Shown one piece after another: positions 22,494-33,100 of a stretch of DNA of 64,000 nt. Each line of letters begins with the position of its first letter. Position 1 is the first letter of the stretch. The position numbers and the translations under genes were made by a program. The stretch is from NCBI GenBank assembly GCA_018296165.2, contig JACKQL020000158.1:1-64000 (forward strand). The letters run 5' to 3'. Below the pieces are notes generated by a model that was not told the origin of the DNA, made no database searches, and saw nothing but the letters and a program-made list of their open reading frames with translations. The DNA comes from Termitomyces sp. T153 (lineage: Eukaryota > Basidiomycota > Agaricomycetes > Agaricales > Lyophyllaceae).

Positions 22494-23497
22494 TGTTGTC
22501 ACACCATTGGGAACATAATAAACACCAGAAGTCAAAACAAACATTTATTAAGGCTGAAAACTGTAAGCCTCCTGGTAAAACAAGTCCCAGCAACATTATC
22601 CCTTTAAATACACCAGAAGAAAGACAGAACAGGATAGGACAAGGACTATACTAGACTATACACTCAATAATAGTCCAATCACTGTAATGGGAGGGGAAGC
22701 ATGGGACTGGCAAAAGCACCTGAGTGGCATCAATTCTGGCAAGATCTGGATCTGATCTAAGACTAACCAGATTGGAATGGAATGAAGGGAAGGGAAAGGA
22801 AGATGAATGGAGGAATATGAAATGAATGGAATGAAGGGAAGGGAAAGGGAGATGAATGGAAGAATATGAAATGAATGGGAGGGAACAGATGAATGGAAGA
22901 ACCTGAATGGGAAAGAACCTGAATGGGGAAGAATATGAAATGAACAAAGGAAGATGAATGGAATGAATGGGAGGGAACAGATGAATGGAAGAATCTGAAT
23001 GGGAAAGAACCTGAATGGGGAAGAATATGAATGGGAGAAATACAAAGGAGGGAGAGATAAATGGGGCAAATGGAAGCTAAGAATGCAAAGGAGGAATGAT
23101 GGAACCAGGAACTGGCCTGTGGCACTGAAACAGGCATGCCAAAAGGGGGAATTAGAATAACAGTTATGAATAAGGGGCTGGAAAGTATGGAACCAAAAGT
23201 CACATGTAGGGGGTGGTCTGTGCACTGTAGAAAGAGGTATAAATAGCCCAAGTAGAGTAGCAAATAGACAGGCAATTAATAGGCAAAGGCTCGGTGGTTC
23301 CCAGGGAGTGAATCACTTAGGCTGGAGTTTGTTGAGACCCCTCTGCATTCAGAATAGAAATATTTTGGAAGTAAACCCCTTCAACTTCAAGCATTCATCA
23401 AGACATCAGTGTGGAATTGGAGTAGACTGCCTAAGTCTTCAAGAAAGCCCCAGAACTATCAGTATTACTCTAACCCAGTACTACAATGGCTCCATCA
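22494..23497 (+). mobile_element. Candidate solo LTR with purine-rich minisatellite
   Basis: About 1,004 bases starting tgttgtcaca and ending ggctccatca interrupt the Copia RNase H frame exactly between PNT and the next codon. A TATA box ggtataaatag lies near 23,238 on the plus strand, with about 260 bases after it, the layout of U3-R-U5. The middle (22,770-23,060) is a tandem purine tract. No clean 5-bp duplication flanks it (tacga left, agtat right), so the solo-LTR reading is an inference. Confidence 0.55.
22770..23060 (+). repeat. Purine-rich tandem repeat
   Basis: Near-pure purine DNA built from variants of gaatgaatggaa, gggaaaggaagatg and gaacctgaatggg in irregular tandem. The long Phe/Ser/Pro-rich frames on the other strand are products of this low-complexity run and not genes. 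Confidence 0.85.
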
Positions 23498-25576
23498 AGT
23501 ATTGGGGCAGCTTGCCCAGTCAGAGTCAGTGAATCTGGTTAGCTTTACATCATTGTCCTCTCCTAGATGAAGTCTGAGATTGCATGTGCCCTTTAGATAG
23601 CAAACCAGACATATGGCTGCATTCCAGTGAGGGGTTGCATAGGAGTTGAGATATTGTGTCAGCTGTTGGACTGCAAATGCAATGTCAGGGTGTGTGGAGA
23701 TTGCAAGGTATAGAAGACAACCAACGAGCTGTCAGTATGGGGTCCTTTTGAGTGTGTGTTGTTCATCTGGGGGAGTGAGGTTTGGTCAATGCCAAAGTCT
23801 GATGTTTGGATCTATAGGTAAGGAAAGGGGTGTTGCACTTTTCTGACCAAATTGATATATAATCTTGTCAATGAGAGCTGTCTGTGAAAGCCTGACCAAT
23901 TGGTTCTGATCCCAGTCTACCATGATGCCAACTATGAAATGAGGGAAGCCAAGGTCTGAGATGGTCCATACTGTCCACATCTAATTCTTGAAGCATTTTT
24001 CCTCTGCTTTGCTTGCAATAGAAAGGAAATTGTCTATATGAAGAGCTGCAATTATAGAGCCTTGATCAGTGACATGATGGGAAATGCAGGATTTGCATGC
24101 CAGATGTTTGAATCTCCATGCTGCCATATTACTATTCATGGCTTCATTCCACATCCTACCAGCTTGTTTCATACTGTATAAGCCCCATACCAGCATCCAG
24201 ACCCAGCCCTCCTTCCCTTGCTCCTCAAATCTTTCTGGTTGTTTCATGTATTGTGTTTTGTCTTGGAGGAGGATTCCATACAAAAATGCTGTTTTCATGT
24301 CTATTTGAGTGGTGTCCCAGCCCCTCACAGCAGCCAAGTGAAGTAGTATACACCATGATTCCATGTGTGCAGTTGGTGAGGTCATTTTGGTATAATTGCA
24401 TCTGTAGACTTGCTCATATCCTCTGAATACTAGCCTGACTTTGAATTGGACAGCATTCTTATGTTTGTTGCATTTGATTCTGAACACAGGATGCCCTGTC
24501 CTCACCTTCTGTCCAGTGGGTACTGCTGATCAGGGAACAAGCTTGTAGACTCCCATATCCTGGAAAGATTTGAGCTCATCTTGGTAGGCTGCTTTCCATT
24601 GGTCCCCATCCTCTGATGCTTTGGCCTCTGTCCATGATCATGGTTTGTCACTGATGTCAGGCATTAAGGCAAGCGATCATCATGGATTGCAGCAAGCAAG
24701 TGCTCAATGTCTTCTTGGTATGCAATATTGGCAAGGTCAGGCACTTTTTGATCCTGATTGTGGTCCTCAGTGCCTTGATTGGCAGCCCCAAATCTAGATC
24801 TGGTGCTCTATTTGTCTTACACCTTGCTTTAACTCTCTCACCTGCAGCAATTGACTCTTGTACCACCTTTGTGTTTGTGACAACAGGGGTTCTCAGGACT
24901 AGCTTTTTCAGTGGGCACGGGTATGCAAGTAGACCAGTAAGGGAGAGGGTGAGTGATTGTCTAATTGTTTGATGGGCTCTTGGGAGATCTGAGGCATTCC
25001 TCCTGATTGAATAACAGAATCATTGTCCATGTTTATGAGGCCTACTTGTATGGGGATGGTGTCATTGATCGATCAAGAGTTATTGGAAGTGGAAGCTGGA
25101 AGATTGGAGGCCTCTTCATAGCTTTCACAGAACTTAACATGGTACGTATCATATATCTTTCCAGTTGTCCTGTTGTAGCACCTGTATGTCTTTGAATTTC
25201 TCCTGTACCCAACTAAGATGCATTCAATTGAGCATGCATATATCTTCAGATTATGCTCAGCAAGGATCAAGACAAATGCTTTGCATCCTATTTCTTGCAA
25301 GTAGGAATACTTAGGCCATCATCCTGTCCAGGCTTTATGAGGGGTGACTCCTCTGAGGGATTTAGTGAGTGTCCATGTATGAAGGTGGGAGGCAGTCATC
25401 TAGAATTTGTCCCACAGATGTGGAGGACACTCTGCAACTATCCTCATGGCTTGTGCTTTGCCCATTAGGGTGCAATATAGGCATTCAATGCACCCAATGT
25501 GTGCTGAAGTGTATGGTGCACTAAATTGCTGTCTAGAGCCTTGAAACAGGAGCCAAGATTTCATTTGATGCCCCAC
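23498..25576 (-). pseudogene. Copia reverse transcriptase and integrase C-terminal remains
   Basis: The frame at 23,981-24,505 carries RT motifs: MRTGHPVFRIKCNKHKNAVQ, QIDMKTAFLYGILLQ and MKQAGRMWNEAMN. The catalytic YVDD box reads HIDN (AALHIDNFLS). The frame at 23,786-23,980 continues the connection (HFIVGIMVDWDQNQLVRLSQ). The frame at 25,073-25,300 is the integrase C-terminal segment (ECILVGYRRNSKTYRCYNR). Between 24,505 and 25,073 the linker is broken. Confidence 0.75.
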
Positions 25577-25581
25577 AATGA

Positions 25582-26632
25582 TGAGTCCCAGTTGTTGCTA
25601 AGCACCATTTTGGCATTTTGGACTTAGCAGCAGCTGACTATTTGGCACAAGTCACAACACTCAGCATGCAGGGCTTAGCCCAAGGTCTGGACTGAGGTAG
25701 CCTTAGCACAGGACTTTAGCACATGGAGCCTAGAACTTGGGCTTAGATCAGCAAGGCCTAGACCCTTCCTAGCAACTTTAGCGATCCTAGTGACTCTGGC
25801 AACAAAACAACATTGTCTCACTATATATGGATATATTGCCAGACGCATACCTTTTTGCTATCATTCCCTTTGTCAAGCTGACCAACATACTTAAATGGCA
25901 TCTACATGTCAGAGACTTTGCTTATGGTTTTTTTTACTTAGTTACAGACTGATGCCTTGTACGGACCATAAACATGTTGACAGACACCATTGCTAGTGGT
26001 GACTATTTGCTTACTTTCCCATACTATACTTTGAAACCATATAAATACTGCCTGTACATAGACACTAGGAAGCAGGAGAATCGACTTGAATAGATCCCCC
26101 CTCAAGCTGTACAGTCTAAGCTTACCAGCTTGGGATTTCACTTTGCTTCTCTCATCACTCTATTCCTTCCTCGCCGTTGACTTTGACTTTGCAACAAGTC
26201 TTATCAACTTTGATCTCAACTTAGTGTGGTACCAACTGCAGGTGCCCTTTTTGTGTTATTTTGACTTAGCAATGTTAGCGACTGCAGCTAGCAACTAGTT
26301 TATGTTCATCCCCTTGATTAAGTGTCTCTATTACTGTCTTCCTTTTTTTTTACCTTACTCCCTAACTCTACCACCACCATTAAGAGTTCACTTTGTCTTA
26401 GTGACACTTCTTGTCTTCACCTACTCCCTTTTCTGTCACTAGCAACTTAGGCTAGCAATAGCAATCCTTTCAACTTCACCTTACAACACAACTATTGCTC
26501 TTGTTCTCTGGGATGGTTACTGACTTGCCCTTTACTATTAACTTCCTACTGCCAGCTACCCTATCTAGTGATTAGTGCTAGGTTCTCTTTTTAGGTGTTC
26601 TGCATGGCATTAGGCAGCATAGGAGCACATCA
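25582..26632 (+). mobile_element. Solo LTR of the third family, nested with target duplication
   Basis: 1,051 bases starting tgagtcccag and ending gcacatca, flanked on both sides by aatga. Removing it with one copy of the duplication restores the Copia integrase reading frame across the site (TGHDGEL joined to SWLLFQG). A TATA-like catataaatactgcc lies near 26,040. The second copy of this LTR is at about 17,450-18,437. Confidence 0.9.
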
Positions 26633-27530
26633 AATGAGCTCACCATCATGACCTGTCCTATACATGCCAAGTTTTTTGTGTACCTCATTCTCATGGGCCA
26701 TCTGCCATGCTTTAAGTGTGTGAGTGCCTCTGCCTTACTTTTGAGAAGTATTGACTAATGTTTGTTTGTATAGTCATTGACAATGTTCATAATATATTTA
26801 TGGCCACTGTGAGATACAACTGCCTGAGGCCCTGCTAAGTCAACCCAAACAATCTCCAATTTGCACATTGCCCTTTGTCCATCTTCCTGCAGCTTAGGGA
26901 CCATGTTTCTCATCTGTTTGCCAGGAATGCATGAGTCACACTTCAGTGGTTTCAAGGAGAAGACAGCAGGCATACCTGGGACTATTCCAGCTTTTGCCAT
27001 GTCAAGGACAGTTTGGTAATTGGCATGTTTGAGATGACAATGCTAAGTTTCCAAGCTGGAGACATGTTGAGCAGTGAGCATGTGGGAATGGTGAATGGTT
27101 GTTATAGGACTGAGGTTTAGGCAGTATAGGCACTGACCTGGAATAAGGGGTCCTTGTGCCACAGTTGCATGCATGAGTCAATCAATGATTTTTACAGAGG
27201 TGTTATCAAATGTGGAGTCAAGTTTAGAGCATGAAGTAAGAGAGCTGATGGAGATAAGTCAGACAGTGGCATTGGGGATATAAAGGGCATCTTGTAAGGT
27301 AATGTTGGCACCTTTTGCCACATGTAGCCAAATATTGCCAATACCTATAGCTACAATGCTGGAACCTCCAAGTCTCTTTACATTTCAAGGCAGAATTGGC
27401 CTCAAGGAAGTAAAGTCACTTCAGGATGAGGGAGATATGGACTGTCTGCCAGAGTCTATGAGGAAGGGACTGGATTCTAAAGATGTGATCAGAGTGCATT
27501 CAGACTGTGTCATTGAGAGACATTGACTGC
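26633..27530 (-). pseudogene. Copia protease and integrase remains
   Basis: The frame at 26,755-27,000 holds the integrase zinc-binding end and entry to the core: KPLKCDSCIPGKQMRN and KLEIVWVDLAGP, where the first catalytic Asp is kept (VDLAGP), then IVNDYTNKH. The second Asp site reads RTGHDGEL next to the nested LTR. Near 27,440-27,470 IDSGRQSI resembles the protease active site. Stops separate the pieces. Confidence 0.65.
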
Positions 27531-28653
27531 CATTACCTTCTCAGTGATTTGTTTTGAGTAGGTGTCCCAGGTCATGGTTGCATATGACTCCTCCATTGCC
27601 ATGAATCCAATGTGTTCCCAGTGCTCTGTGCTTTGATCAGGATGGTGGTCCAAAGGAGTGGCATTGGCTATGCCAGCAAAGGTGGCAGGTTCTGGAGTGG
27701 GAAGTTGGCCAAGTTGGGTAGAATCAACATACCACAACTTCCCATCTAATCCAGTTACAGCAACAAAAGACTTTGCTGCAGTGCCATTAGGTAAGCTGTT
27801 AGATTTTCCTTGAGCTGCTTTCTTTGCCTCTGTGCCCCAGTTATCAATTTCCCAGCCATGCCCCCACCTTTTGTACACAGAAGGCTTTTGTGTGTCCATG
27901 GCAGGGCCTTTTAAGTGAGAAGCAGTTCTTACAACAGATTGCTCCAGGGCCATGATTATGTCCAGGTAGATCTGTTGGTCATCCTCTCCTCTTGCGCTGA
28001 AGGCTGTTGCATGGCTAGACTTAGCTTTTGCATTAAGTATATTCTGGGCATTTCCCATGAGGACATGGATGTCAGTGGGGTTGCATGAGGAACTCTGCAT
28101 GCTCTTGCTGATGAGAGTGGACATGGAACTCTGTAGAGATTTGAATGCTGGGTTATTCAAGCTGTTAAGCAATGTGATGCACATGAAGAGGTTCCTATCA
28201 ATGGTACCAATGTCAAAAGCTCACTTCATAATATCTGTGATGTGGCCAGCTGTAATGGGCTGAGGCTCACTGGTGGAACAGTATGTTGACAGCACCTCCT
28301 GTAAGAGGGTGATTTGTTTGATGGGTCCTTCCCATTGCACTTGTGTCTTAAGGTCAGCAAAACACCTGGCTGCACTCTGGTCTGTAACAAGATCACAATG
28401 CAGCATCATCCCAGGCAGATTTAATGAAGGTGATGGCAAGCCTATTGTTTAGGCCCCAGTTAGCATATGCACCAGGTTTGGTGCTGGGGTCAGAGTAAGG
28501 GGGATGATATTGAAGACATGGGTAGATCCCATTGAGGATGAGTGCATCTTTGAGCTTCTCCATCCACTGGATGAAGTTCCCATCAGCTTGAGCATATTTG
28601 GGACCTTCCCACCTGGTGTATGATGCATTTGGAAACAGAGGGATTGGAAGCAT
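27510..28653 (-). pseudogene. Copia gag, two frames
   Basis: The N-terminal frame (28,393-28,653) includes GNFIQWMEKLKDALILNGI, the gag signature. The middle is at 28,221-28,439. The long C-terminal frame (27,510-28,184) has LDIIMALEQSVVRTASH and a region around KRWGHGWEIDNWG. I see no zinc knuckle. At least two frame changes are needed to read it through. Confidence 0.65.
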
Positions 28654-28849
28654 CCAAGAATAAGGTTAAGGAGGGTGATATGGGAGCCATCGCACACAGA
28701 GATGTGAGAACAAGAGATGAGAGGAGGCAGAGACAATAGACAAAGAGATAAGGTATATAATGTGACATGTGATAAGATTGGACTGTCCCTCATCAAAGGA
28801 AAGTTCTTTCAAAGGTCTGGTGTTGAGTGCTTCTATAAAGCAGTTGACA

Positions 28850-28863
28850 ATATACCCATAACC
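28850..28863 (-). promoter_or_regulatory. Copia primer-binding-like site
   Basis: Directly inside the 5' LTR, the minus strand reads ggttatgggtat. The gttatg core also adjoins the candidate LTR at 12,645 (gttatgggcccc) and resembles the complement of the initiator tRNA-Met anticodon arm used by Copia elements as a half-tRNA primer. The match is partial. Confidence 0.45.
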
Positions 28864-29194
28864 TGTTAGAAATCAGACCTAAGAACAAGTATGAGTTTAC
28901 TCCCTCAGTCCAATGTAAGTGACTATATTTGACTGTACCTAAGAACAAGTATGAGTTTACTCTATGGTGCAGTCAGTAACATGTGGTATTTATAATGTTG
29001 TAATGCAATGTGCTCCTCAGTCAATGTAATTGACTGAGGGGTTCTACTACATCTGTCCAATATATATATGTCCTTGGTAGACAATGCATACATTGTCTAC
29101 CAAGTGGTAATGAGTGGCACAATGCAAGTGCAGTGGCCCTATGTGATGGGTGGCCAGTGTCTGTGTGATATGTCCAAAGTCCAAAAGTCCAACA
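28864..29194 (-). repeat. Copia 5' LTR
   Basis: 331 bases, almost identical to 21,701-22,032, TG...CA, followed on the right by the acatc target duplication. A TATA-like run (ccaatatatatatg) lies in the middle on the plus strand. Its differences from the partner are few and include loss of one base, so the insertion is comparatively young among elements here. Confidence 0.9.
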
Positions 29195-29403
29195 ACATCA
29201 ATGCAGCTGAAATCTGATCTAGAATGACTTTGTCACAGTAGTATTGGCAACTCACCCAATCATTCCAGCTTCTGCACAGCACCATATATCCATGCAGTGA
29301 CAAGATGGATAGACAGTTTGGAATGGGTTCAACTGATCTTTTGTGGATTACAGCTACAACATTGTCCGCTGTTGAAATCCATCCAAATCTTAGCTATGAG
29401 CTC
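29195..29403. repeat. Duplicated host segment, partner at 50,755-50,920
   Basis: Shares blocks such as ctgatctagaa and aaatc-tagctatgag with the sequence around 50,755-50,920. With the NLR paralogue at 19.6-21.7 kb (interrupted by the Copia element) it forms a second, decayed copy of the 47.7-50.9 kb block, with about 0.9 kb missing at the join. Confidence 0.6.
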
Positions 29404-29743
29404 TGTAGTATGAAGTAAGTCTAGAGTCCTCAGTCTCAGAAGAAGAACTCTTTTATTAACCTGTAGTACAAAGTAAGTCTAGAGTCTACAGGTTGTATAA
29501 GTAATCAAGAAACAATTGTATAAGTGATTTATGTACCCTCAGTCTCGGAAGAAGAACTGAGGGTATAACTACTGGGAAGTAACTATAAGCCAATTCCACA
29601 GAGCAGTGGCTGAGCAAACTGTATAGTCACAATTGACAATGATCATGCCAAAAGAAGTAAAAGAAGAAAATAAATATAAGAAAAACTTGGGTGCCTGGAA
29701 AGAGACCGGGGCACCACCACCACAGCTGGGAGTTCTCTCAACA
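29404..29743 (-). repeat. Copia 3' LTR
   Basis: Starts tgtagtatgaag and ends ctctcaaca, with a tggaggag purine tract on the coding strand at its inner edge. Internally repeats gtagta followed by aagtaagtctagagtc, the same head-repeat design as the LTRs at 21,701 and 54,701. No second copy is present, so the boundary rests on termini and tract. Confidence 0.65.
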
Positions 29744-29766
29744 CTCCTCCAGACTCACAGCTGCAG

Positions 29767-30779
29767 TCAAAGACCCAACAACCCTACCGGGTATAAATGA
29801 GTGATGTGAGGAAGAGGTTTTGTGAAGAGGTCAGCAGGGTTCTCCATCGATGAAATGTGTGTAACTGAGACGTCACCCTGTTTAATGTGCTCCCTAATAT
29901 AATGGTGGTGGATGTCAATGTGTTTGGCTTGGAAGTGCCCTTTCATGTACTGTGCTAAAGACAGTGCAGGTGAGTTGTTGACGTGAAGGGGAGTAGGTAA
30001 GGTCTGAGGTAAATCAACCTCCATGAGCCAGTTAAACATCCACATGGCCTGCTGGGTGCCACACATCAGAGCCATGTACTCAGCTTCCATAGTTGACAGG
30101 GCAACAGTAGGCTGTTGTTTCAAGCTCCATGAGACAGCTCCCCCAGCCATTATGAACACATAGCTGCCAGTTGAATGGTGAGTATCAAGATCCCTCCATA
30201 ATCTGCATCAACATAGCCAATAGGTTTAAGGTTGGCTTCTTGATGATAGGTGATATAGCAATCAAGGGTCCCATTTACATACTGCATCACATGGGCCAAA
30301 GCCTTCCAGTGAGCAGGTCCAGGGTTTCCTTGAAACTGTGTGAGGAGGCCAATGGCATACAATAGGTCAGGCCTGGTGGCTGCCTGTGCCCACATCAAAG
30401 ATCCCAGTGCCTCAGGGAATGGTTTGTCCTGCATGAATGTGCATTCATTGTCTGTCTGAGGGGATTGGGACTCAATCAGGACAAGCCTGGTGGAGAGAGG
30501 CATGCTCCAGGAGTTAGAGGTTCTAAAGCCAAAACAATCTAACATCCTTTCCAAGTAAGACCATTGAAACAGGTGTATGTCTCCAGATGTGGGGTCCCTA
30601 TTGAAACAAACTCCCAGAATGTACTTGAGCTCTCCCATATCTTTTATTTTGAACTTGGACCCTAACTTGGATTTTGCAACCTCTAACCCTGTTATTGATG
30701 TTGAGGCTCCAAGGACATTGTTGTTGTGGTTGTCGGTGATTTTGTATGTTCTCCACCTATGTGTTTGTACCAGATGCAA
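29767..30779 (-). pseudogene. Copia RT C-terminus and RNase H, one frameshift
   Basis: The frame at 30,150-30,779 starts after the catalytic box with FKIKDMGELKYILGV, SLMWAQAATRPDLLYAIGLL and GYVDADYGG. The frame at 29,767-30,159 continues with GGAVSWSLKQQPTVALSTME, AEYMALMCGTQQAMW and AKHIDIHHHYIREHI. This RNase H is well preserved, with Asp and Glu contexts present; a small indel near 30,155-30,175 breaks the frame between the two. Confidence 0.8.
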
Positions 30780-30830
30780 CTGTCAGCTCATGAAGCTAGG
30801 TATCCCAATTTATCATACTCCTTGTTGAGG

Positions 30831-31520
30831 AGATGCCACTAATTATGGCCTCCTGCACCGCTACCAGTGCCCCCTCCCTCTGCCCACCCTGTGGAGGTCC
30901 CACCTTCCCCACAGGTCACCCTGCACCCTCCTCCCCTGACACCCTGGCCTTCTGTGCCTTGCCCAGTTGCCCCCGCACCCAACCCTCATCCCACCCCTGC
31001 TCTGCAGCAATGCACACTGCCCGCTACTCCAACAAAATCAAGCACTTCTCGTGCCTTGCATGGCATGGAAGGCACACAGAGGTGTCATGTTGCAAGCCCA
31101 TGGAGGGCCCCTCAAATTTGCACAGCTTGCCCCGCCAAGCACAAAGGGTACACTATAACCAAACAGTCAGTAAACACAACCAAAAGGGCTTGAAAACTAC
31201 TGGGGCTTGGTTCAAACACCACTCCAGTGTTGGGGGGCCCCAAGCCTGTGCCACCTTGTCCACATTAGAAAACCATGGAGCTGAGTGATTGGAGGAGGAC
31301 ATGAAGAAATTTTTGGGGGAACTCTAGGGTATGTCCAAGTCTTTTAATTGATTGGGAAGAACCCCCTGACAAAGTGGCAACCACGCTTCAACTTTGCCTC
31401 CCATGCTGCCATCATTTGCTGTGGATTGATCAATATTACTTGGCTTCAACTCCCATGCCCCTGCCAATCCCTGACCTGCACCCCACATCTCGAGGGTCTT
31501 GATGTTAAAAGGGGGGGTGA
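30831..31520 (+). mobile_element. Gypsy-type internal region beside a 3' LTR
   Basis: It matches, inverted, the sequence at 61,871-63,000. It includes the phrase gattgatcaatattact and ends in the purine tract taaaagggggggtgatg directly before the LTR. The frame at 30,833-31,288 corresponds to the minus-strand frame at 62,578-63,237 (shared HGRHTEVS/HGRHTDVS) but shows no pol domain. The element's coding half is truncated on the left by the Copia fragment. Confidence 0.65.
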
Positions 31521-32648
31521 TGTCACAACCTGTTCCCTGGACCCCCACACATCGCCCAACAACCTCCCGCCCCTCCAGAACCTCTCCCAACGCCTTGCTG
31601 AACTTCCACAGTGCTCTGCACCTACTCCAGCTAACTCCAACGCATCCTCAGCTAACTCCAATGGCCTCCTGGCCAACTCCAACGTCTTTCCCACAGTCAG
31701 TGATGCTTTTCCTAGATCTCCTGAGTCCCTGGGACCATTCCCCCACCATGCCTGACCCTGTTACACATCATCAACTCAACACCCTGGTTCCTCTGACTTA
31801 CTTTGGAGTATTGTGACGACCTTGGAACAGCCCACATCACCAATTGATCCCATCAACATATCAACGCAGCCCACCCTCTGATTGTAACTGACACCCGTTG
31901 ACTCCATTGAGCTCTACCAAGCCCTGCCGTCACAGCCAATGTTCCCTGGAGCTCTCCAGTAGTCAGTATATAAGATGTAGAGTAGCTCTTTGTACTCTAG
32001 TCTTGATATTGCTTAATGTTACCTATGGTCTGATTGTTTCTCTCTCGTGTTTTGTGTTCCATGTCTCATTTTCTTACTCTCAGTCTCCTGGTCTTGTCTC
32101 ATCTCTATTCTGTTATTGTTTTCATTATCATTTCATATCTCCACCTAAATCTATTCTCATTCTTGTCTCCATCTCGTCTTGACTCCATCTCATCTTGTTT
32201 GATCCATCCCATCCATCATGTTCCTATCTTTCCCAACCTTAATGCCTTCACAAATGCCACAATTACAATTACAAATCCCAGACACTCTTTAACCAATTCC
32301 AGACCTTGCTACATGCTTGGCTCTGAACTCTATCAACCTCTGTTGATCCCCTATCAAACTCTGGCTCTGCTTCCATCACTTGTGTAGCCTCCACCTCCTC
32401 CACACCTGCAATACTCGCATATGGACTTGTGCCTAAACCCCGCCAAGCCTGTCTCCCTTGCCTGCAGCTCATCCCCTTTTCCTCTGGACCTCCCTGGACT
32501 TGCTCAGATCAATCTCCACCAATTATCCTCACAAGTCCCCAGTGTTTGGGACACCTCCAAATGCCCAGTTGTCAGTGCAGGGAATCACATCCGCCTAGTA
32601 AGGACTTGCCCAGTGTAGCTGAGCCCCCATGGTTAGCAGAACCTGACA
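31521..32648 (+). mobile_element. Gypsy-type 3' LTR
   Basis: 1,128 bases, tgtcacaacc...gcagaacctgaca, next to a polypurine tract on its left. The TATA-like agtatataagatg lies near 31,968 and a pyrimidine-rich stretch follows. It is the best-bounded member of this LTR family, whose other copies are at 1, 4,928, 33,101, 56,847, 58,791 and 60,847. Confidence 0.85.
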
Positions 32649-33100
32649 ATATCACCCTGAGTATCAACTTCTCCAACCTGGGTTCTGGGTCTGTATCACC
32701 ATACCTCCAGCCCATTCACAAGATCATATTGAGCTTAAAGAGCAGAAGCACATATGCACAGCACCCCCACTTGAGCTTGTACCTTGCACCTGGAGCAGTT
32801 GGCATGGGTGCAGGTAGGGAAACAGCCCAGCAAGCCGTGAGCATCTTGAGCCCTTCTGCTTTCCTCTCAAACTTCAACTCAGTTCAGAAATAGCATGGGT
32901 GCAAAAGAACATGAGATCTTTAGAGTAGTGAGGGATGGTACCTCATTGGTGAATCCTGATTCTGGGGGAGTGGGTGAGTAGAAGGGGAACACTGAGAGTA
33001 CCTAGTGTGCATAGGGAGGAGGGATGGGTTGTCAAAGAGGTGCATGAGAGTAGAGGAGATCCCACTGACATTATTCTGGCAAATGAGCCAGTAAGGGTGT
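32649..33100 (+). pseudogene. Membrane-protein family relic, cytoplasmic tail
   Basis: Decayed plus-strand copy of the tail of the gene at 52,672-54,117. SNLGSGSVSPYLQPI matches the SDPGSGSAYFPNPF region, and gtgaatcctgattctggggga near 32,951 matches the NPDSDG region. The end gaggagatccca to aatgag matches EEIPPTYDSIPANE. Stops and CpG loss throughout. It is bounded by an LTR on each side. Confidence 0.65.

Larger units (their letters stand above)
21701..29194 (-). mobile_element. Structurally complete Copia retrotransposon with two LTRs
   Basis: Two nearly identical direct repeats, 21,701-22,032 and 28,864-29,194, both tgttag...ccaaca, bound the element. It is flanked by acatc on each side, a 5-bp target duplication. 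The coding strand is minus (gag near the right LTR, RNase H near the left). A primer-binding-like ggttatggg follows the right LTR and a purine-rich gaggaggag precedes the left one, as expected. Two other LTRs are nested inside (22,494-23,497 and 25,582-26,632). The pol genes carry stops, frameshifts and a damaged RT catalytic box, so it cannot move itself. Confidence 0.9.
29404..30830 (-). mobile_element. Copia 3' fragment (RT end, RNase H, 3' LTR)
   Basis: The fragment consists of a 3' LTR (29,404-29,743) and the adjoining C-terminal half of pol on the minus strand. It is cut on the right at about 30,830 by Gypsy internal sequence. gag, protease, integrase and the RT palm are absent from this fragment. 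Confidence 0.8.

Noticed and set aside
22656..23275. Minus-strand frames rich in Phe, Ser, Pro and His
   Set aside because: They are translations of a purine-rich tandem repeat and show no domain.
30833..31288. Pro/Ser-rich plus-strand frame as a host gene
   Set aside because: It lies within the internal region of a Gypsy-type element and matches the corresponding stretch of the element at 61.9-63.2 kb.
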